Positions 47,805-58,066 of a stretch of 64,000 nucleotides of DNA are shown one piece after another (the stretch's first letter is position 1; every line of letters begins with the position of its first letter). The translations under genes and the position numbers were made by a program. Source of the stretch: Melampsora larici-populina 98AG31 (Eukaryota; Basidiomycota; Pucciniomycetes; Pucciniales; Melampsoraceae). Below the pieces are notes generated by a model. The model was not told where the DNA came from. It was given only the letters and a program-made list of their open reading frames with translations, and did no database searches. The stretch is taken from assembly GCF_000204055.1 (NCBI RefSeq), contig NW_006768821.1, positions 341,186 through 405,185 of the forward strand, in the 5' to 3' direction.

Positions 47805-48094
47805 AGGGGGCTCAAGTCGAAATTTTTGCGGCCTTTTCTTAAAAAATTGGGGAAAGTTTTTTACGGTACCGTGCTGTAAAAACTTTTCCCAATTCGTAAA
47901 AAAGGGCCATAAAAATTTCTTTCGGATCTCCTTCTGAGCAGCAGATTTACGCAAATTTGCGTAAATTTGCTGCTCAAAAAAATTTGGGATGTTGTATAAC
48001 TTTTCCCAATTGCATAAAATTTTGCGTAAATTTTATGCAATTGGGAAAAGTTTTTTACCATAAAAGTAGTAAAATATTTTGACTTGAGCCCCCC
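47805..48094. mobile_element. 290-bp TA-flanked MITE built of several hairpins
   Basis: Ends are AGGGGGCTCAAGTC and the inverse complement of GGGGGGCTCAAGTC, with TA immediately outside (47803-47804, 48095-48096). Inside are three separate palindromes: AATTGGGGAAAG...CTTTTCCCAATT around 47866-47895, GAGCAGCAGATTTACGC... GCTGCTC at about 47937-47975, and CTTTTCCCAATTGC...GCAATTGGGAAAAG at about 48000-48050. No coding capacity. TA duplication points to Tc1/mariner-type mobilisation. Confidence 0.85.
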
Positions 48095-48651
48095 TACTAT
48101 CATTTCCGCTTTTTTTCTTTTACAACATAGCTCTTCTTTAAACCTTCTTGGTTTTGGTTTTTTGGTTTAAAACCTCACCTCTGTGTACTCTGTGTATGTA
48201 CGGCCTTCAAAGCACTACAGTCAAAACTCTCTAAAGCCATACCACAACCCTTTTAATCCATACCTGTATGAGTTTCCATAAAAACCCTCTCAGAGCACCC
48301 GCACTCGTTTGTGGTACGTTTCGGTAACTTTTGTGGTACCGACCTGTACGGTAAGTCAAAATTTACTAATTATGTACAATTATCACACTCGTGTCCAGTA
48401 TCTGCCATGTATCATTAGTTACTTCACATATACTGTACAAAACCCACAGTGGTGAAAAGTTTGTAAATTTGTAAACACAGAAGTAAGACTAGTAAATTTT
48501 GCGATTCAGAATGCCAGAAAGCACATTTTTCTCAAGACACCTCAAAAGAACAAGAGAATTTTTCAGGGAGGAGCTTGCACAGTGGAGTCAAGATTCAAGT
48601 TCAGATGATAATTCAGATCAAGACAATGAAAATGAATGACCAAAGAAAAAA

Positions 48652-49922
48652 ATGGTACATAGGGATAGAGAAGCAGCAGATGCCCAACTTTTTGCCGACT
48701 ACCTCTCCCCAAACCCAGCATATGACGAAGAGACTTTTCAACGAAGATTTCGAATGCCACGTGATATGTTTGTTGATATTTGCACTAAGCTAGTTCAGCA
48801 TGATAGATACTGGGAACAAAGACGTGTGAGGTTTCAATTTTTTTTATCTTTCCAATATTCAAGTTTAAATATTCAAGTTTTTGATTAGGATTGCACGGGA
48901 CGATTAGGCCTTTCAACAGAGCAGAAGGTCACTTCAGCTCTCCGCCAGCTTGCTTATGGTATACCTGCTGATGCTACAGACGAGTATCTGAAGTTGGGTG
49001 AAAGTACAGCTCTCAAAGCTTTGAAAAAGTTCTGCTCAGCAATAATTGAAATTTATGGCCCTGAATTTTTGAGACCTCCAACAAAGGAAGAGTTGGAAAC
49101 CATCACGAAGGAATACGAGATACGAGGTTTCCCTGGTTGTAAAGGATCTATAGATGGGATGCATTGGTCTTGGAAAAACTGTCCATCTGCATGGGCAGGA
49201 CGGTATCAAGGAAAAGAAAAATCACCGAGTATAGTACTTGAAGCTGTTGCTTCAGAAAGCTGCAGGATTTGGCATGCTTATTTTGGAGCACCCGGCTCTT
49301 TGAATGATATTAATATACTTAATCAAAGTCCTTTATTTGACAGATTTCTTGCTGGTATTTATATCTCTGTTCTTGAATATAAAGTGAGAGTGATATTGAC
49401 ATCAATTCCTTTCATGATTACACAGGTACAGATGACAATATTCATTTTACTGTGAATGGAAATGAATATAAGCGCGGATATTACCTGGCAGATGGGATCT
49501 ACCCCTCATGGCCGGTGCTTGTCAAATCAATTCGACATCCTGGCGATGATGCAACTGCTTACTTTGCCCTCAGACAAGAATCTGCTAGGAAAGATATCGA
49601 AAGAACATTTGGTATTCTTCAAGCTCGGTGGGAAATAATCAAACAGCCTGGTCGGCTATGGAAGATGTGTGATATCAGGAAAGTTATGTATTGTTGTATT
49701 GTGCTACACAACATGGTGGTTGAAGCAAGGCTCGAGAAAGACCCTATTGTTTCCGACTACGACAGCAGTTCACAGGTGGTTCCCAACGTCCGAGATCCAC
49801 GTCTCGCCCCATCACTTACAACTTTCATCGAGGCATCTCAAGAACTTCATGATAGCGAGATTCACTTAAGATTGACCCGCGATCTGATCACAGCAGGATG
49901 GATGAAAAGAGGAGGGTTATGA
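48652..49922 (+). CDS. PIF/Harbinger transposase (DDE_Tnp_4), 378 aa
   Basis: Three exons, join(48652..48825,48889..49354,49426..49922). The DDE triad is present: D147 in GSIDGMHW, D198 in GSLNDINIL and E272 in KDIERTFGILQARW. CPSAWAGRYQGKE, GYYLADGIYP and VLHNMVVE are further signatures of the family. It cuts and rejoins DNA at TNA-type target sites. An upstream in-frame stop (TGA 48637-48639) follows a 42-codon open stretch from 48511, so that stretch is either a leader or a lost N-terminal part; the start at 48652 gives a protein of normal length for fungal Harbinger transposases. Introns of 63 and 71 bp are spliced in phase. It should act with the SANT protein encoded convergently at 50319-51196. 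Confidence 0.92.
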
Positions 49923-50318
49923 ATCATATTCATAAACCTATTGGTAAATGATTTTCACAAGTCTCACAAGTCTCTTTGATACTCTGTCAATTGTGTTAAC
50001 ATGTATGCAATTACTGCCTTGCCTCTAGCTTCTGAGTTATGCGTCGCGTTGATCTCAATGTCCGAAGCATTCAGGAAGGCAGTTTGCACACACATTGACA
50101 CAACCTTCAAAGCAACAAATAGACTAGGCTTGAAATCATTCGGTAAAGAAAAAAAAGGAGAAAGTCTTAATACATGTTGTAAGCGAATTCATAGTTGTGA
50201 TGATAGATCTAGTGAAGGAATTCAAAAGTGAGATATCTATTTGTTGAGAATTTGAAATAGAAAAAGCTTCATCAACCCGCATGAAGAGAATTAAGAAAAA
50301 GAAGAGCCAGCTTACCTA
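49923..50318. other. Spacer between the two Harbinger genes
   Basis: Intergenic DNA inside the transposon, where the two convergent transcripts end. An open frame at 50001-50231 has no recognisable identity. Confidence 0.5.
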
Positions 50319-51196
50319 TCAAGCATCAGAGCCTTCAGCTTCCATCTTCTCGTATTTGAGAAGGATTTGAGCCTTCATCCTCCTCAAAGCTTTTCTAGCC
50401 ACCTCGCTTTTGATGGTACTTTCATCTCGTTCTAGAATTTCAATCTCTTTTGCCATCATCTCAGGACCCATCATTTCTTGGGTAAGTCGATTTGCTTCTT
50501 CCAGAGCAGATACTCTTCTTGAGTTGATATCACGTTCTTCTGCTTTGATTTCGGCTAATTTATCTTTCTCAATAGCCTCTTCACGCTTAGCCTCACTCAA
50601 TCGCATCCGTTTTGATTTTTTCTTTCCTAAAGGTCGAACCAGACTAGAAGGGCGTTCGGAATCGGTTGGTGGTGCTGAACTACTGATAGCCACCGCTGAG
50701 GAGGGAGGAAATGGAGCTGGTTCTGGTACAATCCACTTCGGTTCCGATCGTAAAACTTCCCACGCGAGTTCGCTCTGGAACTCGCGTTTCTTGCTATCCT
50801 CCGAAGTATACAACACTTTCGCATCTCGCATGATATCGAGGAGATTACTACCGCTTCGGGGAGCTCGTTCGATTTTAGCGTAGCAACTAGAAAACTTAAG
50901 TGTGGAGGTTCGGAGAGAGTTCCAGCTTCAAGAAACAACAATGAGCCATTGTATACGACTTAGTAGACAACATACTCAACTCACCAGGTTTGGACTTGCT
51001 CCCAATCACGTTGATGGAGGTCAATCTTTGAGTTGAAGTGATTCGCAACCTTCTTGAAGAACATCTTGGAGGATTGATTAGTTCCTATCTCCGGTTCGGA
51101 AGAGACATGTATCCAAGACATGGCCAATTGCTGCTCTTCTTTTGGTGTCCAGTTCGGAGCGCGTGGCTTGCGAGATTTCGATTCTTTGGGTTCCAT
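50319..51196 (-). CDS. Harbinger accessory Myb/SANT-like DNA-binding protein, 272 aa
   Basis: Two exons, complement(join(50319..50925,50985..51196)), phase-2 intron of 59 bp. Residues 1-75 hold the trihelix Myb/SANT-like domain (PNWTPKEEQQLAMSWIHVSS ... FFKKVANHFN ... RDWEQVQTCWNSL) with the usual spaced Trp residues. The C-terminal part (MRDAKVLYTSEDSKKREFQ, AWEVLRSEPKW, then a Lys/Arg/Glu coiled coil) matches the NAM-associated C-terminal region of Harbinger ORF proteins. In characterised Harbinger systems such a protein binds the transposon ends and brings the transposase into the nucleus. A basic patch GKKKSKRMR can serve as nuclear signal. Starts with ATG of MEPKESKSRKPR. Confidence 0.88.
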
Positions 51197-51453
51197 CGGT
51201 CAGATTGTGGTGTGTATGAATATTGTTGAGTGAGATGGAAGTTGATTCGAGTCGGAAAGCTACCGGACCCGAGTAGTTACTTGAGATAAAGTACGAGGTA
51301 GGCTATGATTATATTTACTTCTGTCTTACTTCAAATCAACCTTAAAATTATGTACCGCGGGTCTACTTTGCTCCCGGTGTGGAATAAGCCCCGCGGTTGC
51401 AGTAAATTTACACTTACCGCACTCGATTTGCCGCACGAGTGCGGATGCTCTCA

Positions 51454-52163
51454 AACCATAAGTGTTATGGGGTTAGAGGGATAATGATGTGCACAGCTCA
51501 ATTCTTGGATGGGATATCAATTATAGCGTTTCACATCTGATCATACAATTGATCATATCCATACCTGTGCTTACAAGCTGTAATGAATTGAATTGAAGAA
51601 GTGACCAAAGTCAACAAACTTGAAAACAGGGAATATGATTTTTTGAGATGGAATGTTTTAATTCTATTACCAGTGGAGGTAGATGGTTGATCAAGTTGAG
51701 AACAGGTGGATTGGGATGAGTGATTTATTCCAAAGGAAGTATCATGAGATAGTCTTGAATAGATTGACAGAGATTTTTGATTGTGATCACTTTTTGAAAA
51801 AACTCAGTCACTTTTTGAAAAAACTCAAGGTTTTTTTGTTGAAAACTCAAGGTCTTTTTTTTCTTCAAAGTCATCAATCATGCAAAGGGCTGTACATGTT
51901 GATGTGTTGCTGAGCTGTTAAAAACAAAAACCAACTATTGACAAATTGCCAACAGCTTTTACTTGATTTTACTCAAAAAGCTGAGTTATTGCCATGTTTT
52001 TGCGTTATTGTGCCAATACTTGCTAGCGCCACTACACACTAACCTTACTCTTCTTCATGCGTGGGGTGCATTACTATATCACCCACATACATCATCCTGA
52101 TTTACGCGTCCAGCACTCAACCAGCATCTCACAAGAAGCAGACTTTCAATTCCAGAAAACCAA
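51454..52163. other. Intergenic, right flank of the Harbinger element
   Basis: No gene recognised. A small direct repeat CACTTTTTGAAAAAACTCA occurs twice in tandem near 51790-51828 inside a non-conserved open frame. Confidence 0.45.
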
Positions 52164-52619
52164 ATGGACTACGGTAACACTGATTTCCGGCATTCGTTGA
52201 AAACAAGCTCAACAGACACCAACCACTTGATGTTTTCCCAAAATGATCACCTTCTGGTACCTCAATCACATTGTACCAATCTTGCTTCAAATCATCTTAT
52301 TGATAGTAGTCATAACAATCAATTTAACATGGATCAAGGCCCATTTATCGCTCCAGATCATCTATTTGATACAAATACTCCTGCTTATCCAAATACGTCT
52401 ATCCATCATGATCATAATTGTACGATGAATATAAATCAACACAATTCTAATACTATCAATCAAAAAAATATTATATCTACAAATCCACAACACCCAATCA
52501 GTACGAATCAAAACAACCCTTTTGATAGCAATTTAGATAACGACTATTCCACCACTCGACATAGTCACAGGGGGAACAATAAAAGCTCACATAGATGTGA
52601 GCAGAGGGTACCTTCCTGA
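52164..52619 (+). CDS. Asn/His/Ser-rich open frame cut by a transposon insertion (doubtful gene)
   Basis: An ATG-started frame of 151 codons, MDYGNTDFRHSLKTSSTDTN and onward, dominated by Asn, Ser, His, Thr and Gln with no domain. At 52566 the frame runs into a CACTA-like element, so its last 18 codons are transposon sequence. Across the element the flank would continue the same frame for only 12 more codons to a TGA at 53491, since the 3-bp duplication AGT falls in codon register. A rust-specific low-complexity protein, or a chance open frame, are both possible. I do not assign a function. Confidence 0.35.
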   Translation: MDYGNTDFRHSLKTSSTDTNHLMFSQNDHLLVPQSHCTNLASNHLIDSSHNNQFNMDQGPFIAPDHLFDTNTPAYPNTSIHHDHNCTMNINQHNSNTINQKNIISTNPQHPISTNQNNPFDSNLDNDYSTTRHSHRGNNKSSHRCEQRVPS

Positions 52620-52784
52620 TAACTCCAAAAATGTTTCAATTTCCTTCAGATTCTTTCAATTCACCATTTTGGTGGTGCCAACGTGCTCAGCCTGTAATAC
52701 TTAGGTATTGCTTGAGTTTGCTAAAGCATGCTCATCTTTAAGCTGACACATCACTGTATACTCAGAATCACCTTCAGAAGGGTC

Positions 52785-53150
52785 CAAAGGTTGTCACTGA
52801 GTATTGGCTGAGGGGCCGCTCAGCTAGTCCTCAGTGGTATTCCTGGGATCAGGAGGATCCAAAGGATGTCACTCAGTTTTGGCTGAGGGGATGCTCAGTT
52901 CAGTGCAGCTGCTCAGCTAGTCCTCAGTGGCATTCCTGGGATCAGAAGTATCCAAAGGATGTCACTGAGTATTAGCTGAGGGGCTGCTCAGTTCAGCACA
53001 GCTGCTCACCTAGTCCTCAGTGGCATTCCTGGGATCAGAAGTATCCAAGGGATGTCACTGAGTATTAGCTGAGGGGCTGCTCAGTTCAGCACAGCTGCTC
53101 ACCTAGTCCTCAGTGGCATTCCTGGGACCAGAATTATCCAAAGGGATGGT
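52785..53150. repeat. Tandem repeat, 75-93 bp units, inside the CACTA-like element
   Basis: Units marked by GTCACTGAGTATT..GCTGAGGGG...CTAGTCCTCAGTGGCATTCC begin at about 52793, 52868, 52961 and 53054. The first is shorter by an 18-bp block (GTTCAG..CAGCTGCTCA). Confidence 0.85.
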
Positions 53151-53215
53151 TCCCATTGTGTTTTTCACATTTGGTAGGGTCTCTCACCGCGACTGTGCAG
53201 GCTGAGCATTGGAGG

Positions 53216-53332
53216 GCCCGACATGACCTGAGCAGATGAGCTAGCCCTCCCTCAGGCTTCTTGGCTAAGGGATAAAGCCTGAGGAAGGCCTAACTCATCT
53301 GCTCAGGCCATGCTGACCATCTGATCAGATGA
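53216..53332. repeat. Long hairpin inside the CACTA-like element
   Basis: ACCTGAGCAGATGAGCTAG..CTCCCTCAGGCTT on the left pairs with AAGCCTGAGG..CTAACTCATCTGCTCAGG on the right, giving two roughly 45-50-bp arms around a short loop (CTTGGCTAAGGG). Confidence 0.85.
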
Positions 53333-53457
53333 TGAGCTGAAAGAAAACTGGAGGAAAATGGGAAGAAAATTGGAAACAATCTGGAAACAATCTTGGAGAA
53401 ACCTCCAAACTTTCTCTGCTCACATCTATGTGAGCTTCTATTTTTCCCCCTGTGAGT

Positions 53458-54969
53458 TGTTTTAATTTCAATGTAAATAATCTAGATCATTGAATTGGGC
53501 CTTGTCAAGATCACGGTAATCAAGCATTGAATCCCAACCAAAATGATCATCAGCTTTTGGTGCCTACACCTCAACGTTGTAGAACTTATAACCCAACAAG
53601 GGTTATACAGAGCTGGAAGAGGATAATCTACTAATATAATGACTAGTAGAAGTTGTCTGAGACTGCTCTTCTAAAACAACACAATCAGGAAAAGGCGCTG
53701 TTGTATTGAGTACAGATAAGGCACCAGAGAAATATAACTTTCACACGTATTTTAACTTCAAAAGCACAATTTTGATTACTATCAACACTGCTATAGTGTT
53801 ATTCCCAAATGATAACTAAAGAAAATAATCAATATCTTTATGATATTATTCCCAATAAGTCTTTTTGACTGCAACACTAAAGTAAATTTCTCTTTATAGC
53901 TATAATAAGGGGTGTATTTAAGTGACCAGGTACTATTAAAATAAGTTTGTGATGATAAACAAAATAATAACTGTGTAAATGATAAAGACAAAAAGGGGAA
54001 CAACAGTCCCAGAATCATCTCAAAGTATATATAACAATGTACTCCAACTTTTACAATGGTCAACAGCCTCAAAACCAATCAAATCTGCCCAGAAATCCCT
54101 AAAAACCATATGATGACGCAATGTAATGATCTTGTTACTAATAAATGATGTAATTTTCACAGCTAAAAGTGATCAATGACACAATAATATGTTGTACTGC
54201 ACTTTTTATGATGAATACAGGTGCTTTTTTCCTTGTAAACTAGCTGAAAACCAAATTCTGAGATTACAAATTTTTTCAGATGAGGTCCAATTTTTGATTA
54301 CTAAAGTGCATCTTGTAGCCCTTGTGTTACTGACCATTTATCACCCCCATATGACCTATTTCTGATGAGTGATGAGTAAGATACTGAGTTGTGAAGTTAA
54401 GGTTTTTAGTGTTACATGTTGACTTGTGACTGTAGATTTGAGGTTCACACCAATTTCTTATTTGCCTTATAACCTTTTACATACACCTCTGCTACTATTG
54501 ATTTACATTTTTTAAATTATGTAATCTACTCTTCTGCGTTGAATGAGCTATCTACCAACCTAATATGACGTCATTTGACACATGTAATGAGCTGAAAACC
54601 TTCATTTTTGACAAAATTCACCCATTTTCTTCACTTTTCACAGCTGCTACTCTCTTTTTCTTGCTCATGTAATATGAAATCATCTTCTATAACCTTGAAG
54701 ATCCCGGAAAATCCTCTTGGCAACCTTAAATTTCACTATTACCACCATTACATATGCCAACTACATGTATACCCCTTGTTTACCAACTTTGAAAAAGTAC
54801 CTTTTTCCCTAATAACTTCTGTTTCTTCTTATCAACCTTCAAGATTAAAATTGTTACAGTATAATACAATGTTGTTCTTTCATATTCTAACCTCATAATA
54901 CCCATAACTTTATTATTAATACCCTAAAAACCATTTTCCAACCTGTATGCCTATATTTTCCATTTTTTT
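53458..54969. other. AT-rich region, no gene recognised
   Basis: Open frames at 53791-54078 (minus) and 54608-54898 (plus) are composed of AT-driven hydrophobic codons and have no recognisable identity. Confidence 0.45.
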
Positions 54970-55213
54970 TATGTTTTTCTTTCTTTCTTTTTGTAATAAA
55001 TTTGTGAATTAACTCTAATGATCTTAATAATTAATGTGCAATAAAATGATGTAATGTTAACCCAATGACCAATACATAAGCCCATAAGAGCTTCAATTGA
55101 TCCAAAAACCACCATTTTGAATTTTCTTCCCTGCTAAACGTTTCTGGTAAACTGGTAAACTACTAATGATGAATTTTTTTGGATTGATCCCTTAAATTGA
55201 TCACCACAACGTA
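54970..55213. repeat. Dispersed repeat, copy 2 (partner at 2075-2312)
   Basis: Same orientation and word order as the first copy. Similarity stops near 55213, beyond which this locus and the Gag-like locus differ, so a common element terminus is likely. Confidence 0.6.
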
Positions 55214-56200
55214 CATCTATGCCTATCAACATCAATGCTCTTCAACCCCATATGTCTGAAAGAGTCCTAGATGCATCATTCTCATGCTTCCAACAGTCAG
55301 CTATTGCACCTCAAGTAACATCTTCCACAATGTCAATGCAATCTACACAGCCTGCACGAACAAATTAAACATCTAAAATGAAGAAGGCATCAACACAAGC
55401 CAAAAATTCAACTCAAAGTAAGAAAAAAAGAAACTTTGCTACCTACACCTGTAGGAGAATCGGCAGGAGAATTGGCAGCGGCACCCAAGAGCTCTAAGGC
55501 CGCCGTTGATCATTTTCTATCAGCATCGTTCCGTTCACCTGATGATTTTTCACTTCCAGAACAGTATACAGTTGATCAATTGGATAACAAATTTTAAGCC
55601 ATAGAGCTTAGAAGGATGGCTGACAAGCATAGCCGAGGGGACGGTACAAAGAAAAGCAGATTGTCAATGGCCAAAAAGGAAGGCAATTGATAAACCACGC
55701 CGACTTCAAGGCTTGTTTGACGCCGGTTTTTTCCAACCGGATTCCTTCAGAAGATATACAGCTGCTACACTGAGGTACAGAGCTGTACCACTTCTACAAA
55801 GATCAAACAATGTCCATGGACAAAAGTAAGATTCTAGAAGCTGTCTATTCACAAACAAAGCATCAAGAAGATTTCTTTCAAGACAATTACAAAAGCGACC
55901 TGCTCAGGCGGATGAAAGGGAAACCAACCGTTTGGTGAAATTCAGCAATTGTTTTTCTGTGTGCAGGCTAGCGAGATAGAAGGTTGGTAGTAGATGAAAA
56001 CCTTTGACAATCAATGGGTTGGGTAAGGGAACAGCTTGCTCTGTCATCTTAGCCTGACCGACCACTCGTGACGTACAAGATGAGGTTTACTTTTCCATTC
56101 AAAGAGGAACAGAAAGGATGAATGGATTATGGCAACGATTACAAAAATGGGAATTAGGTTAGGCAGTCATCGTGACGTTGCAGTGACAAACAATGTGTAA
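55213..56200 (+). pseudogene. Decayed coding remnant, unassigned
   Basis: Fragments of open frame on the + strand in changing phases: MPININALQPHMSERV from 55222 (48 codons, then stop), a segment reading AAVDHFLSASFRSPDDFSLP and EQYTVDQLDNKF before a stop, IELRRMADKHSRGDGTKKS, and near 56090 VYFSIQRGTERMNGLWQRLQ. The pieces look like real protein sequence broken by several stops and shifts, as in an old transposon gene. I cannot identify the family. Confidence 0.4.
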
Positions 56201-56236
56201 GTTATCATATTGTGTCATTCAACTTTAAGCTGTTTA

Positions 56237-58039
56237 GAGCATTCGCACTTGTGCGGTAAGTCAGGTGCGGTAAGGTTAAATTTACCGCAACTGTGGGGCC
56301 TTTCCCACACTACACCAAATCAATAATATACCAGGGAGTTTAGAAAAGTCAAGATGTAGAAAATACTCAGCAATGCATGAGAGGTAGGAAAAATTCAAAG
56401 AATATATGGTTGAATCAGTCTTTGATTTCCCATAATTTTTCATATTTTTACATATCTTTACCTTGAGTTTTGAAGATGTTACATAGAAAAATGATTTTGG
56501 GGTGTATTTGGTCAGAAACTCAAATTGTGTCCAAAACTACCCAGGCTTGGGCAGAAACTTTTCAACAATCACAAATACAACAATTTTCTTTCAATCAAAC
56601 TGGCAGTTGCACATTATGAAAGCCACATACTGGATCTACATTTTCCATTTGGATGCTAAAACCCTTGTGGAATATATTTATAAGCTTTTCTAGCTTTACT
56701 GTTGGGGATGGTGATTGCTGTACCTTCTTCATTTTTGGACACACACCACTCATTCTAATGTGTATCTGGTAAGTTAAACATGCAGATTTCAGAATGGGCT
56801 GACATTCCAGATGTTGACACAAAATTGACAATTTTATTGGTCTCGCAAGGTTAATGCCTCCATGACTGCCAGTTTTGGACATAAACTGAGTTTCTGACCT
56901 GATATACACTGCTGACGTAAAAATCTTTCAAAATATGCAAAATGATGGGCACACACAGGGGAATGCAACCCATATTTTTCCATATTTTTTTGGCCCGTTC
57001 TGCCTTGTGTATAATTTTCTATGTCTTTTTAATTTTCTAAACTTGGCGGTAAATTTGCAATCTGGCGTAGTGCCACACTGGTGAGAAATTAGCGCTGTGG
57101 TAGTTAATTTTTGATTGATTTGTGTTAGCAAATTGGTAAATTAACCAATTGGCTAACACATGCAGTAGCCAAATTGCCAGCCCCCTCTTCACTTCTCAAG
57201 CACACCGACGTGCCAACTTGCCAACTCGACTCAACTCCGACTCAACTCCTCTTGATTCCTCTCAACTCAAAACACCTGACTCAAGAATCAATGGAGACCC
57301 AACTGTCTTCTAATTCATCAAACTAATGGGTATGTCTGGTTTCTTACTGTATGAATCTCTTTATCCAACATTGATTAAGATTGTTCTACTTTACATGTGA
57401 TTATATATATGTTTAATGAGATTTTAGATTGATCAATATCAAATTCATATCCTGTGGATTGATTTTAAAAGGGTTTTAGATCAAATTGGATCAATTTCTT
57501 ATTGTTTCTTTTGATTTTAGAAGGTTTTGAATGTTTCTTGTTGTTTGGATTGACTTCAAAAGGATTTGAAAAATAAATATCACATTCAACTGTAGAGGGG
57601 AACTATGCAAAAGGGTCTTCATTATCTGCATTTCTTTTCAAATTCTCAATGGCCTTCACCATGATCACTTTTAATTTATGATGGAATGAATTTTTATTTG
57701 ATGCTTGTCTACAAACCTCTCTGTGCCAACCATCCAGCGGTGATGAGATCTCAAGTTACTCTCAAACAAACCTGCCCCAAAGCTCTTCTTCCCTGGCAGG
57801 GATTGCTTGGAACGCACTGATTGATTGAAAAGTTGATTGATCTCGTTGTTTGGTATATTTTGAGTCTGTAAACTCTGCATCAGTGTGGAAACTCAAATTA
57901 CCTCTTGAGTTAGTTAACTACTGTGCAGGTAATTTTGGCACGAGTGTGAAATTTGGTCACATTAAGTAATTTTTGACTTAATGTAGAGGTTGTTACTGCA
58001 CATGACCAAGTTAACAACCGCAAACGAGTGCAGATGCTC
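56237..58039. mobile_element. 1803-bp non-autonomous Harbinger relative
   Basis: Left end GAGCATTCGCACTTGTGCGG and the inverse right end GAGCATCTGCACTCGTTTGC match the termini of the complete Harbinger element at 48293-51450 (its right and left ends respectively, so the orientation is reversed). The flanks carry TTA on both sides (56234-56236, 58040-58042). The subterminal GGTTAAATTTACCGCAACTG is also shared. There is no transposase or SANT gene, so it would depend on an autonomous partner. Confidence 0.88.
56507..56902. mobile_element. 396-bp TA-flanked foldback element nested in the Harbinger relative
   Basis: Left TTTGGTCAGAAACTCAAATT..GTCCAAAACT and right inverse TCAGGTCAGAAACTCAGTTT..GTCCAAAACT form TIRs of about 40 bp. 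TA sits outside both ends (56505-56506, 56903-56904). No coding capacity. Confidence 0.72.
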
Positions 58040-58066
58040 TTACCATTTTCAAGAAATATATGTTTA

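Larger units (their letters stand above)
48293..51450. mobile_element. Complete PIF/Harbinger transposon, 3158 bp
   Basis: Terminal inverted repeats GAGCACCCGCACTCGT (left) and the inverse of GAGCATCCGCACTCGT (right) are flanked by the direct 3-bp duplication TCA (48290-48292 and 51451-51453). The subterminal words GTAAGT and AAATTTACT are shared by both ends. It carries the two genes expected of an autonomous element, transposase on the + strand and a Myb/SANT protein on the minus strand, convergently arranged and both open. It could still be active. Confidence 0.9.
52566..53454. mobile_element. 889-bp CACTA-like non-autonomous element
   Basis: The ends CACAGGGGGAACAATA and the inverse of CACAGGGGGAAAAATA continue as near-perfect TIRs for about 40 bp, including the self-complementary block GCTCACATAGATGTGAGC. 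A 3-bp duplication AGT flanks it (52563-52565 and 53455-53457). Termini beginning CAC with a 3-bp duplication fit the CACTA/EnSpm superfamily. Inside are tandem repeats and a long hairpin, but no transposase. Confidence 0.78.

Noticed and set aside
53791..54078. Hydrophobic 95-codon minus-strand frame
   Set aside because: AT-rich sequence gives Phe/Leu/Ile/Tyr codons by chance; no start context, neighbours or similarity support it.
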